This document shows positions 57,031-64,000 of a stretch of 64,000 nucleotides of DNA, one piece after another. The position numbers were made by a program, and so were the translations under genes. The DNA comes from Parvularcula sp. LCG005. GTDB taxonomy: Bacteria > Pseudomonadota > Alphaproteobacteria > Caulobacterales > Parvularculaceae. Location: contig NZ_CP136758.1 of the NCBI RefSeq assembly GCF_032930845.1, forward strand, positions 914,501 through 978,500, read 5' to 3'. The notes under the pieces are model-generated. The model saw nothing but the letters and a program-made list of their open reading frames with translations, had not been told where the DNA came from and made no database searches. Position 1 is the first letter of the stretch. Every line of letters begins with the position of its first letter.

Positions 57031-58965
57031 TTATCCCGTCGGATGGAAGAAGTCGTAGATCCGCTGGGCTAGCTCTTCCGATATCCCCTCGACCTGTGAC
57101 AGGTCATAGGCGTTCGCCCGCGAGACAGCCTTGGCTGAGCCGTAATGGTGCAGCAACGCCTTCTTCCGCTTGGCACCGATGCCGTCGATCCCGTCAAGCG
57201 GATTGGCAACCATCGCCTTGGACCGCTTGGCCCGGTGGGAGCCGATCGCGAAGCGGTGCGCTTCGTCGCGCAAGCGCTGGAGGTAATAGAGGACAGGACT
57301 GCGCGGCGGCAGCATGAATGGCGCGCGGCCAGGGATGAAGAACTGCTCGCCGGTCGCGGCAGCAGTCCGGTCTGCACGTCGCTGGCCACGCTCATCCTCC
57401 CGCCGTCCCTTCGCAACGGAAAGCAGCATGATCTCGCCATTCTCCGTGTCCGGCCCGATCGTGATGCCCGCATCCTCCATCGCCTGCTTGGCGACGGACA
57501 ATTGTCCTGCGCCACCGTCGATAACAATAAGGCTGGGCCAATTGTCAGAGGACGGCGTTTCTTCTTTCATGAGCCTCGCGAACCGGCGGTCCAGGACCTC
57601 GCGCATCATGCCGAAATCGTCACCGGGGGTGAGGCTTGTGTCCTTGATATTGAACTTCCGATACTGATTTTTGCGGAACCCTTCTTCGGTCGCCACGATC
57701 ATGCCGCCGAGAGCATTCGTGCCGCCCGTATGCGAGTTGTCATAGACTTCGATGCGCCGTGGCGGAGCGGTCAGGCCCAGCTGATCACCCAGTGCACGTA
57801 GAAGTTGCATCTGCGATGCCGTGTCGGACAGACGCCGTCCCAACGCTTCCCGCGCATTCATCAGCGCGTGTTCGGCCAGCTCCCGCTTCTCGCCCCGCTG
57901 CGGTGCCAGGATGGTGACCTTTCGGCCCGCCTTGATGCCCAGCGCTTCTGCCAGCAGCTCTTCATCTTCAAGCCCCTCAGACAGGAGGATCTGCCGCGGC
58001 GGCATACGGTTGTCATAGAACTGCGCAATGAACGACGACAGGATCTGCGCCGTCGGCAACTCGCGATCATGCTTGGGGAAGAACGCATGGGCGCCCAAAT
58101 TCTGGCCCGCGCGGAAGAAGAAGACCTGGATGCAGGCCTGCCCCCCATCGGCGTGGACGGCGAACAGGTCCGCCTCATCGACGGAGCCGGGATTGATCCC
58201 TTGGCTCTCCTGAATATAGGTCAGTGCACGGATACGGTCGCGCAAGGACGCTGCGCGTTCAAAGTCGAGCGCGATCGATGCCTCTTCCATCTGCTTGGAC
58301 AGAAGTGTCTGTATGTCGCGGTTCCGGCCGTTCAGGAACGCCATGGCTTCGGCGACCAGCTCGCCATAGCCAGCTTCACTGACTTCTCCCGTACAGGGGG
58401 CGGAGCATCGCTTGATCTGATGCAGAAGACAGGGGCGCGTCCGGCTTTCATAAACCGAGTCCGTGCAGCTGCGCAGCAGAAACGCTTTTTGGAGCGTGTT
58501 CAGCGTACGGTTGACTGCACCCGCCGAGGCAAAGGGGCCGAAATAGTGGCCCGGCCGCTTCTGCGCACCCCGGTGCTTGGTGATTTGCGGTACGGGATGA
58601 TCGGTCGCCAGCAGGATATTCGCGAAGGACTTATCATCCCGCATCAGCACATTGTATCGCGGCTTCAGGCTCTTGATGAGGTTCGCCTCAAGCAACAGGC
58701 TTTCCGTCTCGGTCTCTGTCACGACGAATTCCATGCTCCGCGTCTCGGAAATCATCCGTGCAATGCGGTTGGAGTGGCCGTTAAGCGTCGTATAGTTCGA
58801 GACCCGGGATTTCAGGCTCCGCGCCTTGCCGACATAGAGAAGCTCTCCATCGTCCGCCATCATGCGATAAACACCGGGCCGCGGCGGAAGGTGTTTGACG
58901 TAGTCGGCAATCAGCGCCGCGCCGATGAGCGGTTTGGAGGAGGGGGGCATCGTATCCGAGGGCAT
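57031..58965 (-). CDS. uvrC: excinuclease ABC subunit C
   Basis: Makes both incisions in nucleotide excision repair. This 644-residue protein has an N-terminal GIY-YIG nuclease ([20 protein letters not shown]), a Cys-rich block ([17 protein letters not shown]), the UvrB-binding UVR motif ([17 protein letters not shown]), an RNase H-like core ([26 protein letters not shown]) and C-terminal helix-hairpin-helix ([20 protein letters not shown]). The frame starts with ATG at 58965. Confidence 0.97.
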   Translation of the reverse strand: MPSDTMPPSSKPLIGAALIADYVKHLPPRPGVYRMMADDGELLYVGKARSLKSRVSNYTTLNGHSNRIARMISETRSMEFVVTETETESLLLEANLIKSLKPRYNVLMRDDKSFANILLATDHPVPQITKHRGAQKRPGHYFGPFASAGAVNRTLNTLQKAFLLRSCTDSVYESRTRPCLLHQIKRCSAPCTGEVSEAGYGELVAEAMAFLNGRNRDIQTLLSKQMEEASIALDFERAASLRDRIRALTYIQESQGINPGSVDEADLFAVHADGGQACIQVFFFRAGQNLGAHAFFPKHDRELPTAQILSSFIAQFYDNRMPPRQILLSEGLEDEELLAEALGIKAGRKVTILAPQRGEKRELAEHALMNAREALGRRLSDTASQMQLLRALGDQLGLTAPPRRIEVYDNSHTGGTNALGGMIVATEEGFRKNQYRKFNIKDTSLTPGDDFGMMREVLDRRFARLMKEETPSSDNWPSLIVIDGGAGQLSVAKQAMEDAGITIGPDTENGEIMLLSVAKGRREDERGQRRADRTAAATGEQFFIPGRAPFMLPPRSPVLYYLQRLRDEAHRFAIGSHRAKRSKAMVANPLDGIDGIGAKRKKALLHHYGSAKAVSRANAYDLSQVEGISEELAQRIYDFFHPTG

Positions 58966-59110
58966 TCTGGCTATTTAGGCTGATCGGCGCCGCTATTCGA
59001 TGGCTGTGCGGCTCCCATAGGCAATTTTCTTTCCCCGTGTCATAATTCGTCAAAACATGGCGCCAGAACGCCATGATATGACCGTCTGTTGGGCATGGGG
59101 GCCCTAGACT

Positions 59111-60073
59111 ATGGGTGGAATCCGTTTTTCGGTACTCAAACAGTGTGCTGTTTTTACAGGGTTATTTGTACTCGCGGCCTGCGCGGGGCAGCAGCGCAAT
59201 CCGCAGTTCAACTCAAAGACCGAACCCCTGCAGTTTGAAGCCGAGCGCACCGGTGAGATTGACCTTGTGGCGCTGATCGATCCTGAAAACCGCCGTTTGC
59301 GCCTCTCAAGCCCTGTCTGTGTTGCGGCGGAAAACGATATCAAGGCTCGTGACGATGACAAGCGTGCCGCCGCCACCATGCAGCGGCTCGAATGTGCTTT
59401 CCGTGCCTTCAAGACCTACACCGTGTCCTATGACGATTTCACCGCCTGGGAGGGGACGGATGCCGACGTATTCTATCGCCGCGCAGCCGCGTCCGTCGCG
59501 CTGGCGGTACGCCGCAATGAGGTGCAGGACCGGCTGATGATGCGGTCCGATGCCCTCTGCCGTGATTTTGAACACCGGCTGAATATCGACCTCAGCATCG
59601 ACAATGATACCAATCTGTCCAACATGCTGCTGAACTCAAAACGCCGGATCATTGGCGGCGTGGGCTCGCTGCTTTTGGGCGGGGATATCGTCTGGGCCCT
59701 GACAACAGCGAGCCGGATCACCGACCTGCCAAGCTATGTGCATGATGAGGGGCAGATCGAGAAGACGACCCTGCGCATTGCCAGCGATGGATTGAAATTG
59801 CGGCGGCAACAGCTGTTTGCGGAGATCGATCGCCGCCGCCGCGCCCCCGTGCGCCACGGTGGGTTGAGCCTCAACGAAGGCAGCGTTGCAGATGGCGTGA
59901 CCCCGGTGACGATCTATACGCTGGAACGCGCCATCGCCGATGCGCTTGTCTATCACAATGCCTGCAGTCTGAATGAAGGCCTGCAGCAGGCTGCGCGGAT
60001 CGTCGAACAGAGCCGTTCCGCGCCGGGGCCGGTGGATTACCCGGACCTCATTCCATCCACTATCAATCCGTAG
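59111..60073 (+). CDS. lipoprotein of unknown function
   Basis: This 320-residue protein has a lipobox at LFVLAACAG (Cys24). The mature part is helical and charged (ALIDPENRRLRLSSPVCVAA, AAASVALAVRRNEVQDRL) with a Gly-rich helix in the middle (IIGGVGSLLLGGDIVWALTT), long enough to dip into a membrane. It contains only a few cysteines and no enzyme motif, and matches no family I know. It is convergent with a pentapeptide-repeat gene, eight bases apart. Confidence 0.65.
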   Translation: MGGIRFSVLKQCAVFTGLFVLAACAGQQRNPQFNSKTEPLQFEAERTGEIDLVALIDPENRRLRLSSPVCVAAENDIKARDDDKRAAATMQRLECAFRAFKTYTVSYDDFTAWEGTDADVFYRRAAASVALAVRRNEVQDRLMMRSDALCRDFEHRLNIDLSIDNDTNLSNMLLNSKRRIIGGVGSLLLGGDIVWALTTASRITDLPSYVHDEGQIEKTTLRIASDGLKLRRQQLFAEIDRRRRAPVRHGGLSLNEGSVADGVTPVTIYTLERAIADALVYHNACSLNEGLQQAARIVEQSRSAPGPVDYPDLIPSTINP

Positions 60074-60081
60074 ACAAAGGG

Positions 60082-61026
60082 TCAGGGGGTGATGGCGGCG
60101 ACACGCGGTGGGCTGGTGCCGATAGGCCCGCTGAGATGCGGCTGTTGCAGTTGAAGACTGCCGCAATCGACGACCGTCAATCCCGTCGGCAACAATGTCT
60201 GTGCATCGCCGCAAGCGGTGTCGAGCTGATATTGGGTCAGGCCGTCCGCAAGCGCGAGATTGGCGCCCGACAGGTCCGCGCCTTTCAGGCTCGCGCCGTG
60301 CAGCGCCGTATTGGTCATGGTCGCCCCACGAAGGACCGCACCATCCAGCACGGCGCGGCGCATGTCGACATGATCAAAGCGCGCCTCGTTCAGCTTTGCG
60401 TTGATGAAGCGAGCGTCGATGGCCTTGCCGTCGCGGAAAACCGTCTGGATGAAGCTGGCGCCCGTGAATTGGCTGCGGCCCAGATTGCTGCCGCTGAAGA
60501 TCGCCTGGTCGAAGACCGAGCCCTGCATGGACGCGGCGCTCAGATCGGTCTGGTGGAACACGGCGGCCGTGAAGTTGGCGACCCGCGCAGAACTTTCCGC
60601 CAGGATAGCGTCACCGAACACGGTCTTCTGTGCCGACGCGCCATCGAGCAGCGTGCCTTTCAGATAGGCTTTGGAGAAATTGGCGTTGTCAAGCGTGGCC
60701 CGCAGAAAAAGATGCTTGTCGAACCGTCCGGCCGTGAGGTCGGCGCCGGTCAGGTCTTCATAGACCGTGACGATGCCGCCCTGTTCGGCGATCACCGCCA
60801 GGCGGGTGCTCTCCCGGCCGGCCAGCTCGTCGGCGGCTTCACTGACGCGCGGTCCGATGCGCTCGGTCACCAGGGCCATGCCACTGGCGAGGGCAGAATC
60901 GGCGTTGACGATCATGACACGCAGAGGCGTCGGCACACGCTGGCGCTGATCAATCGGCGCGTAATTGTACCAAACCATGGAAAGGCTGAAGAATAGCGTC
61001 GATACAAAGGTCAAGAGCTTGATCAT
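60082..61026 (-). CDS. pentapeptide-repeat protein with N-terminal membrane anchor
   Basis: This 314-residue protein starts with a hydrophobic segment (LLTFVSTLFFSLSMVWYNYA), probably an uncleaved anchor. From about residue 90 it has A(D/N)LxX-type repeats (LTGADLTAGRFD, LDNANFSKAYLKGTLLD, LHGASLKGADLSGANLALAD), which fold as a right-handed quadrilateral beta-helix. The final region has two cysteines that could bond. Unlike Qnr proteins it is anchored, so DNA-gyrase protection is unlikely. The ATG at 61026 has GGGAG six bases upstream. Confidence 0.82.
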   Translation of the reverse strand: MIKLLTFVSTLFFSLSMVWYNYAPIDQRQRVPTPLRVMIVNADSALASGMALVTERIGPRVSEAADELAGRESTRLAVIAEQGGIVTVYEDLTGADLTAGRFDKHLFLRATLDNANFSKAYLKGTLLDGASAQKTVFGDAILAESSARVANFTAAVFHQTDLSAASMQGSVFDQAIFSGSNLGRSQFTGASFIQTVFRDGKAIDARFINAKLNEARFDHVDMRRAVLDGAVLRGATMTNTALHGASLKGADLSGANLALADGLTQYQLDTACGDAQTLLPTGLTVVDCGSLQLQQPHLSGPIGTSPPRVAAITP

Positions 61027-61150
61027 CGTAGGCTCCCAGTTACACCACGCCCCACGTGTCAATCTTGCCAGAGCCCGCTTACTTCATCCTTATCCGTATC
61101 CCTTCAATTTTTCGGGATAGTGTCCCTTTATTGAACAGTGTGCGCACTGA

Positions 61151-64000
61151 TCACGAACAGCCGGTGGTCTGGCCACAGCTGTCACACCGAAGGCAGGTAC
61201 CGCTGCGCACGAGGGTGAACTGTCCGCAATTGGAGCAGGCATCCCCTTCATAGCCTTTCAGCTTCGCTTCCTCTCGCGCGGCAGCGGGATCGGCGAGGCG
61301 ACCCTTGGGCGGGGTTGGCGGCTTGGGGCCCTTTGGCAGTTCCTGCCGCATCGGCTCTTCGTCACGCTCTTCTTCAGCCGGTGCGGTTTTGGCCCGCTCC
61401 TGCTCGCGTTTCTCGCGCAGCCTGTCGAACTCACCGCCGCGCAGCACGACGAGGTTGTCCATTGTTGATGACCGGGAAAAGCCTTTAGAGATCAGGCGTC
61501 CTGCGTCCTGCGTCACGCCCTCGGCATCAACACCCTTGCCCATATCGAAGGACGTTCCGCCCTCTGGCACATGGCCCAGATCGTTCCGGCTCAGATAGCT
61601 GATCGCCAGCTCGCGGAAGATATAGTCGAGGATCGAAGTCGCATTCTTGATGCGGTCATTGCCCTGGACGGGTCCTGCGGGTTCAAAGCGTGTGAAGAGA
61701 TAGGCGTCGATGAACTCCTCAAGCGGCACGCCATATTGCAGGCCAAGCGACACAGCGATGGCAAAATTGTTCATCAGTGAGCGGAAAGCAGCGCCTTCCT
61801 TGTGCATGTCGACGAAGATCTCGCCAAGCTCGCCATTCTCGAACTCGCCGGTATGCAGATAGACCTTGTGGCCGCCCACAATGGCTTTCTGGATATAGCC
61901 CTTGCGGCGGTCGGGCAGGCGACGCCGCCCCGGCGCGCGTTCAACAACCCGTTCGACTACGCGTTCAGCAAAGATCCGCGCCTTTTCGGCATCTGGCTGA
62001 TCAACCAGATCATCCGTGTCAAAATCATCCTGCGCCAGAAGGCCGGAAGACAGCGGCTGGGACAGTTTGGACCCGTCGCGATAGAGCGCGATGGCCTTCA
62101 GTCCCTTCGCATAGGCGGCGTGATAGGTGGCGAGGCAATCGGCCACGGAGGCACGACCGGGCAGGTTGACGGTCTTGGAGATGGCCCCTGAAATGAACGG
62201 CTGGCAGGCCGCCATCATGTTGATATGAGCTGCAACGGACAGGCTGCGCGTGCCGATGCGGCCGCAGCGGTTGGCGCAGTCGAACACGGCATAATGTTCG
62301 AGCGCGAGATGCGGCGCGCCCTCCAGTGTCATGGTCCCGCAGCAGTAGAGATTGGCCCTGTGAATGTCCTCGTCGGAAAACCCAAGATCCCTGAGAAGCA
62401 CGTACCCCGACTGCCCCATCTGCTGTTCAGTCAGGTGCAGGACACCGCGCATGAATCCTTCGCCAAGGACGTCAGCGGTGAACACATAGGTGATGTCAAA
62501 GGCGGTCTTCAGCGCTTCGCGTAGCGCTGTGATCTGGGTGTCACCGAAGCCTTCTTCACGCAAGGCATCGAAATTGACGCCCGGCGCATGCTCCAGCGTC
62601 CCATGCCCGATGGCGTACTGCTCGATCTCGGCAATTTCGTCTTCCGTATACCCCAATGTTTCAAGGGCGCGCGGCACCGACCGGTTGATGATGCGGAACG
62701 ATCCGCCACCCGCCAGTGACTTGAACTTCACGAGGGCGAAGTCAGGCTCAATACCCGTCGTATCGCAGTCCATCACGAGGCCGATGGTGCCGGTTGGGGC
62801 AATCACCGTCACCTGCGCGTTTCGCAGGCCGTGCTTTTCGGCGGCCTTCAACGTTCGCTGCCATGCCTCATTCGCTGCCTCGAACAGCCCAGGATACGGC
62901 ACCTGGTCAGGCGCTATGCGGTCCGGCCGGATCGACAGGCCTTCGAAATCACCGACACCGGCCGCGGCCGCATGATTTCTCAGGACGCGGAGCATCGGTT
63001 TCCGGTTCGCATCGAAACGGTCAAAGGTGCCAAGCCTTGCGGCCATCTCGGCCGACGTCTCATAGGCCGTGGCGGTCATCAGGGCGGAAATGGCGCCGGC
63101 CGCGGCTCGTCCCTCATCGCTGTCATAGGCAATGCCCGACGACATGAGGAGCCCGCCGAGATTGGCAAAACCAAGCCCCAACGTGCGATAAAGGTAGGAC
63201 CGCTGGGCAATGGCCCGTGACGGATAGGATGCCATGCCCACGGAAATTTCGAGCACCATCGTCCACAGGCGACAGGCGTGACGGAAGCCCGCGCTGTCAA
63301 ATTCGCCGTCTGGGCCCAAGAATTTGAGCAGATTGATCGAGGCCAGATTGCAGGCCGTGTCGTCAAGGAACATATATTCCGAGCACGGATTGGAGCCATT
63401 GATCCGACCATCGGCAGGGCAGGTGTGCCACTCATTGATGGTATCATCAAACTGCAGGCCGGGATCAGCGCTTGACCAGGCTGCATCACCAATGCGTGCC
63501 CACAGGTCCTGGGCCGGCACGGTCTTGTGCGGCTGGCCGTCGACCCGGCGGGTGAGGGTCCAGTCGCCGCCGTCTTCTACAGCCTGCAAAAATTCGCCGT
63601 TCAGCCGCACGGAGTTGTTTGCGTTCTGGCCACTGACGGTCCGATAGCCTTCGCCGTCCCAGTCGGTCGAATAGGTCTCGACCATCATCGCCGTGCGGCC
63701 CTCGCGCGCCAGTGCGAGGGCGCGAGCCATGACGTTCTCGGCAACGCCGTCGCGGCGGGCCGCCTTCAGCACCCGCTTCAGCGTCTCGTTCCGCTTGGGA
63801 TCAAACCGGTAATCATCCTTCCCGGACAGGGCGGCGAACAGGGCTTCGACGTGCCGTCGAATGACGATCGACCCGCAAACGATTGCGGCGACCTTCCGCT
63901 CCTCTACTGATTTCCAGTCGATAAAGGCTTCGATATCCGGATGATCAATATCGACGATGACCATCTTCGCAGCGCGGCGGGTCACGCCACCGGATTTGAT
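61151..64000 (-). CDS. nrdJ: adenosylcobalamin-dependent ribonucleotide reductase (class II), C-terminal part
   Basis: Reduces ribonucleotides to deoxyribonucleotides with coenzyme B12 and no oxygen requirement. The gene continues past the right edge; about 949 residues are inside. Seen motifs: ITNP-like [20 protein letters not shown] with the thiyl-radical cysteine, [33 protein letters not shown], and a C-terminal zinc-ribbon-like tail [21 protein letters not shown] with redox cysteines. These fit the long NrdJ of alphaproteobacteria. No start codon is visible here; an internal GTG at 63985 is not one. Confidence 0.95.
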   Translation of the reverse strand: MKSGGVTRRAAKMVIVDIDHPDIEAFIDWKSVEERKVAAIVCGSIVIRRHVEALFAALSGKDDYRFDPKRNETLKRVLKAARRDGVAENVMARALALAREGRTAMMVETYSTDWDGEGYRTVSGQNANNSVRLNGEFLQAVEDGGDWTLTRRVDGQPHKTVPAQDLWARIGDAAWSSADPGLQFDDTINEWHTCPADGRINGSNPCSEYMFLDDTACNLASINLLKFLGPDGEFDSAGFRHACRLWTMVLEISVGMASYPSRAIAQRSYLYRTLGLGFANLGGLLMSSGIAYDSDEGRAAAGAISALMTATAYETSAEMAARLGTFDRFDANRKPMLRVLRNHAAAAGVGDFEGLSIRPDRIAPDQVPYPGLFEAANEAWQRTLKAAEKHGLRNAQVTVIAPTGTIGLVMDCDTTGIEPDFALVKFKSLAGGGSFRIINRSVPRALETLGYTEDEIAEIEQYAIGHGTLEHAPGVNFDALREEGFGDTQITALREALKTAFDITYVFTADVLGEGFMRGVLHLTEQQMGQSGYVLLRDLGFSDEDIHRANLYCCGTMTLEGAPHLALEHYAVFDCANRCGRIGTRSLSVAAHINMMAACQPFISGAISKTVNLPGRASVADCLATYHAAYAKGLKAIALYRDGSKLSQPLSSGLLAQDDFDTDDLVDQPDAEKARIFAERVVERVVERAPGRRRLPDRRKGYIQKAIVGGHKVYLHTGEFENGELGEIFVDMHKEGAAFRSLMNNFAIAVSLGLQYGVPLEEFIDAYLFTRFEPAGPVQGNDRIKNATSILDYIFRELAISYLSRNDLGHVPEGGTSFDMGKGVDAEGVTQDAGRLISKGFSRSSTMDNLVVLRGGEFDRLREKREQERAKTAPAEEERDEEPMRQELPKGPKPPTPPKGRLADPAAAREEAKLKGYEGDACSNCGQFTLVRSGTCLRCDSCGQTTGCS

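Noticed and set aside
57805-58983. Open frame of 392 codons on the plus strand opposite uvrC
   Set aside because: It lies wholly within uvrC and has no domain pattern of its own.

Overview
This 64 kb window is a gene-dense, high-GC stretch of chromosome, almost certainly from an alphaproteobacterium. The evidence is conserved alphaproteobacterial neighbourhoods: cpoB-tilS-ftsH, carB beside greA, bamE / ubiquinol-cytochrome c chaperone / DUF177, and NYN-folK-rpoZ-rsh-pyrE-pdxJ-acpS-lepB-rnc-era-recO. It also carries two VPLPA-CTERM proteins, a Coq10/RatA protein, a PAS_7-type hybrid kinase and a B12-dependent ribonucleotide reductase. A Parvularcula- or Hyphomonas-like marine lineage would fit, but the genus is inference. 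No tRNA, rRNA, CRISPR array, insertion sequence or prophage was seen.

Layout. 1-3.8 kb: the end of an alpha/beta hydrolase, a chorismate mutase, HU, a VPLPA-CTERM protein and pyrG. 3.8-4.1 kb: a gene-free stretch rich in inverted repeats. 4.1-9 kb: a membrane HTH-TPR regulator, a secreted NTF2-like protein, a membrane protein, a small secreted protein, rpmF and a repeat-rich lipoprotein. 9-13.5 kb: eno, ftsB, three GNAT acetyltransferases and lipA. 13.5-21.1 kb: an overlapping operon of a membrane protein, a solute-binding-like protein and a two-domain membrane protein; then sthA, a beta-lactamase-like lipoprotein and a GH97 glycosidase. 21.1-27.6 kb: coq10/ratA, a DUF2852 protein, bamE, the cytochrome chaperone, DUF177, an M3 peptidase lipoprotein, the second VPLPA-CTERM protein and greA. 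27.6-37.6 kb: carB, a very unusual hybrid histidine kinase, an MBL-fold hydrolase, a glutathione transferase and a CLC channel. 37.7-47.9 kb: cpoB, tilS, ftsH, a subclass B3-like metallo-beta-lactamase, a membrane protein, folP, glmM, thiD and a family 5 uracil-DNA glycosylase. 47.9-57 kb: the NYN-to-recO series. 57-64 kb: uvrC, an unassigned lipoprotein, a pentapeptide-repeat protein and nrdJ, cut by the window edge.

Most of the window is housekeeping: nucleotide synthesis (pyrG, carB, pyrE, nrdJ), envelope (glmM, cpoB, bamE, ftsB, lepB), cofactors (lipA, folP, folK, pdxJ, thiD), DNA repair (uvrC, recO, UDG) and RNA/translation (rnc, era, tilS, rpmF). The outstanding object is the 1,073-residue protein at 31343-34564. 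Its first ~320 residues align along their length with bacterial glucokinase (Glk), but the ATP-binding motifs and the catalytic aspartate are changed. They are fused to PAS, HisKA, HATPase and two receiver domains. I infer a catalytically dead glucokinase used as an intracellular sugar sensor. A GH97 glycosidase with a LacI-type operator in its leader lies 12 kb away; any link is speculative.
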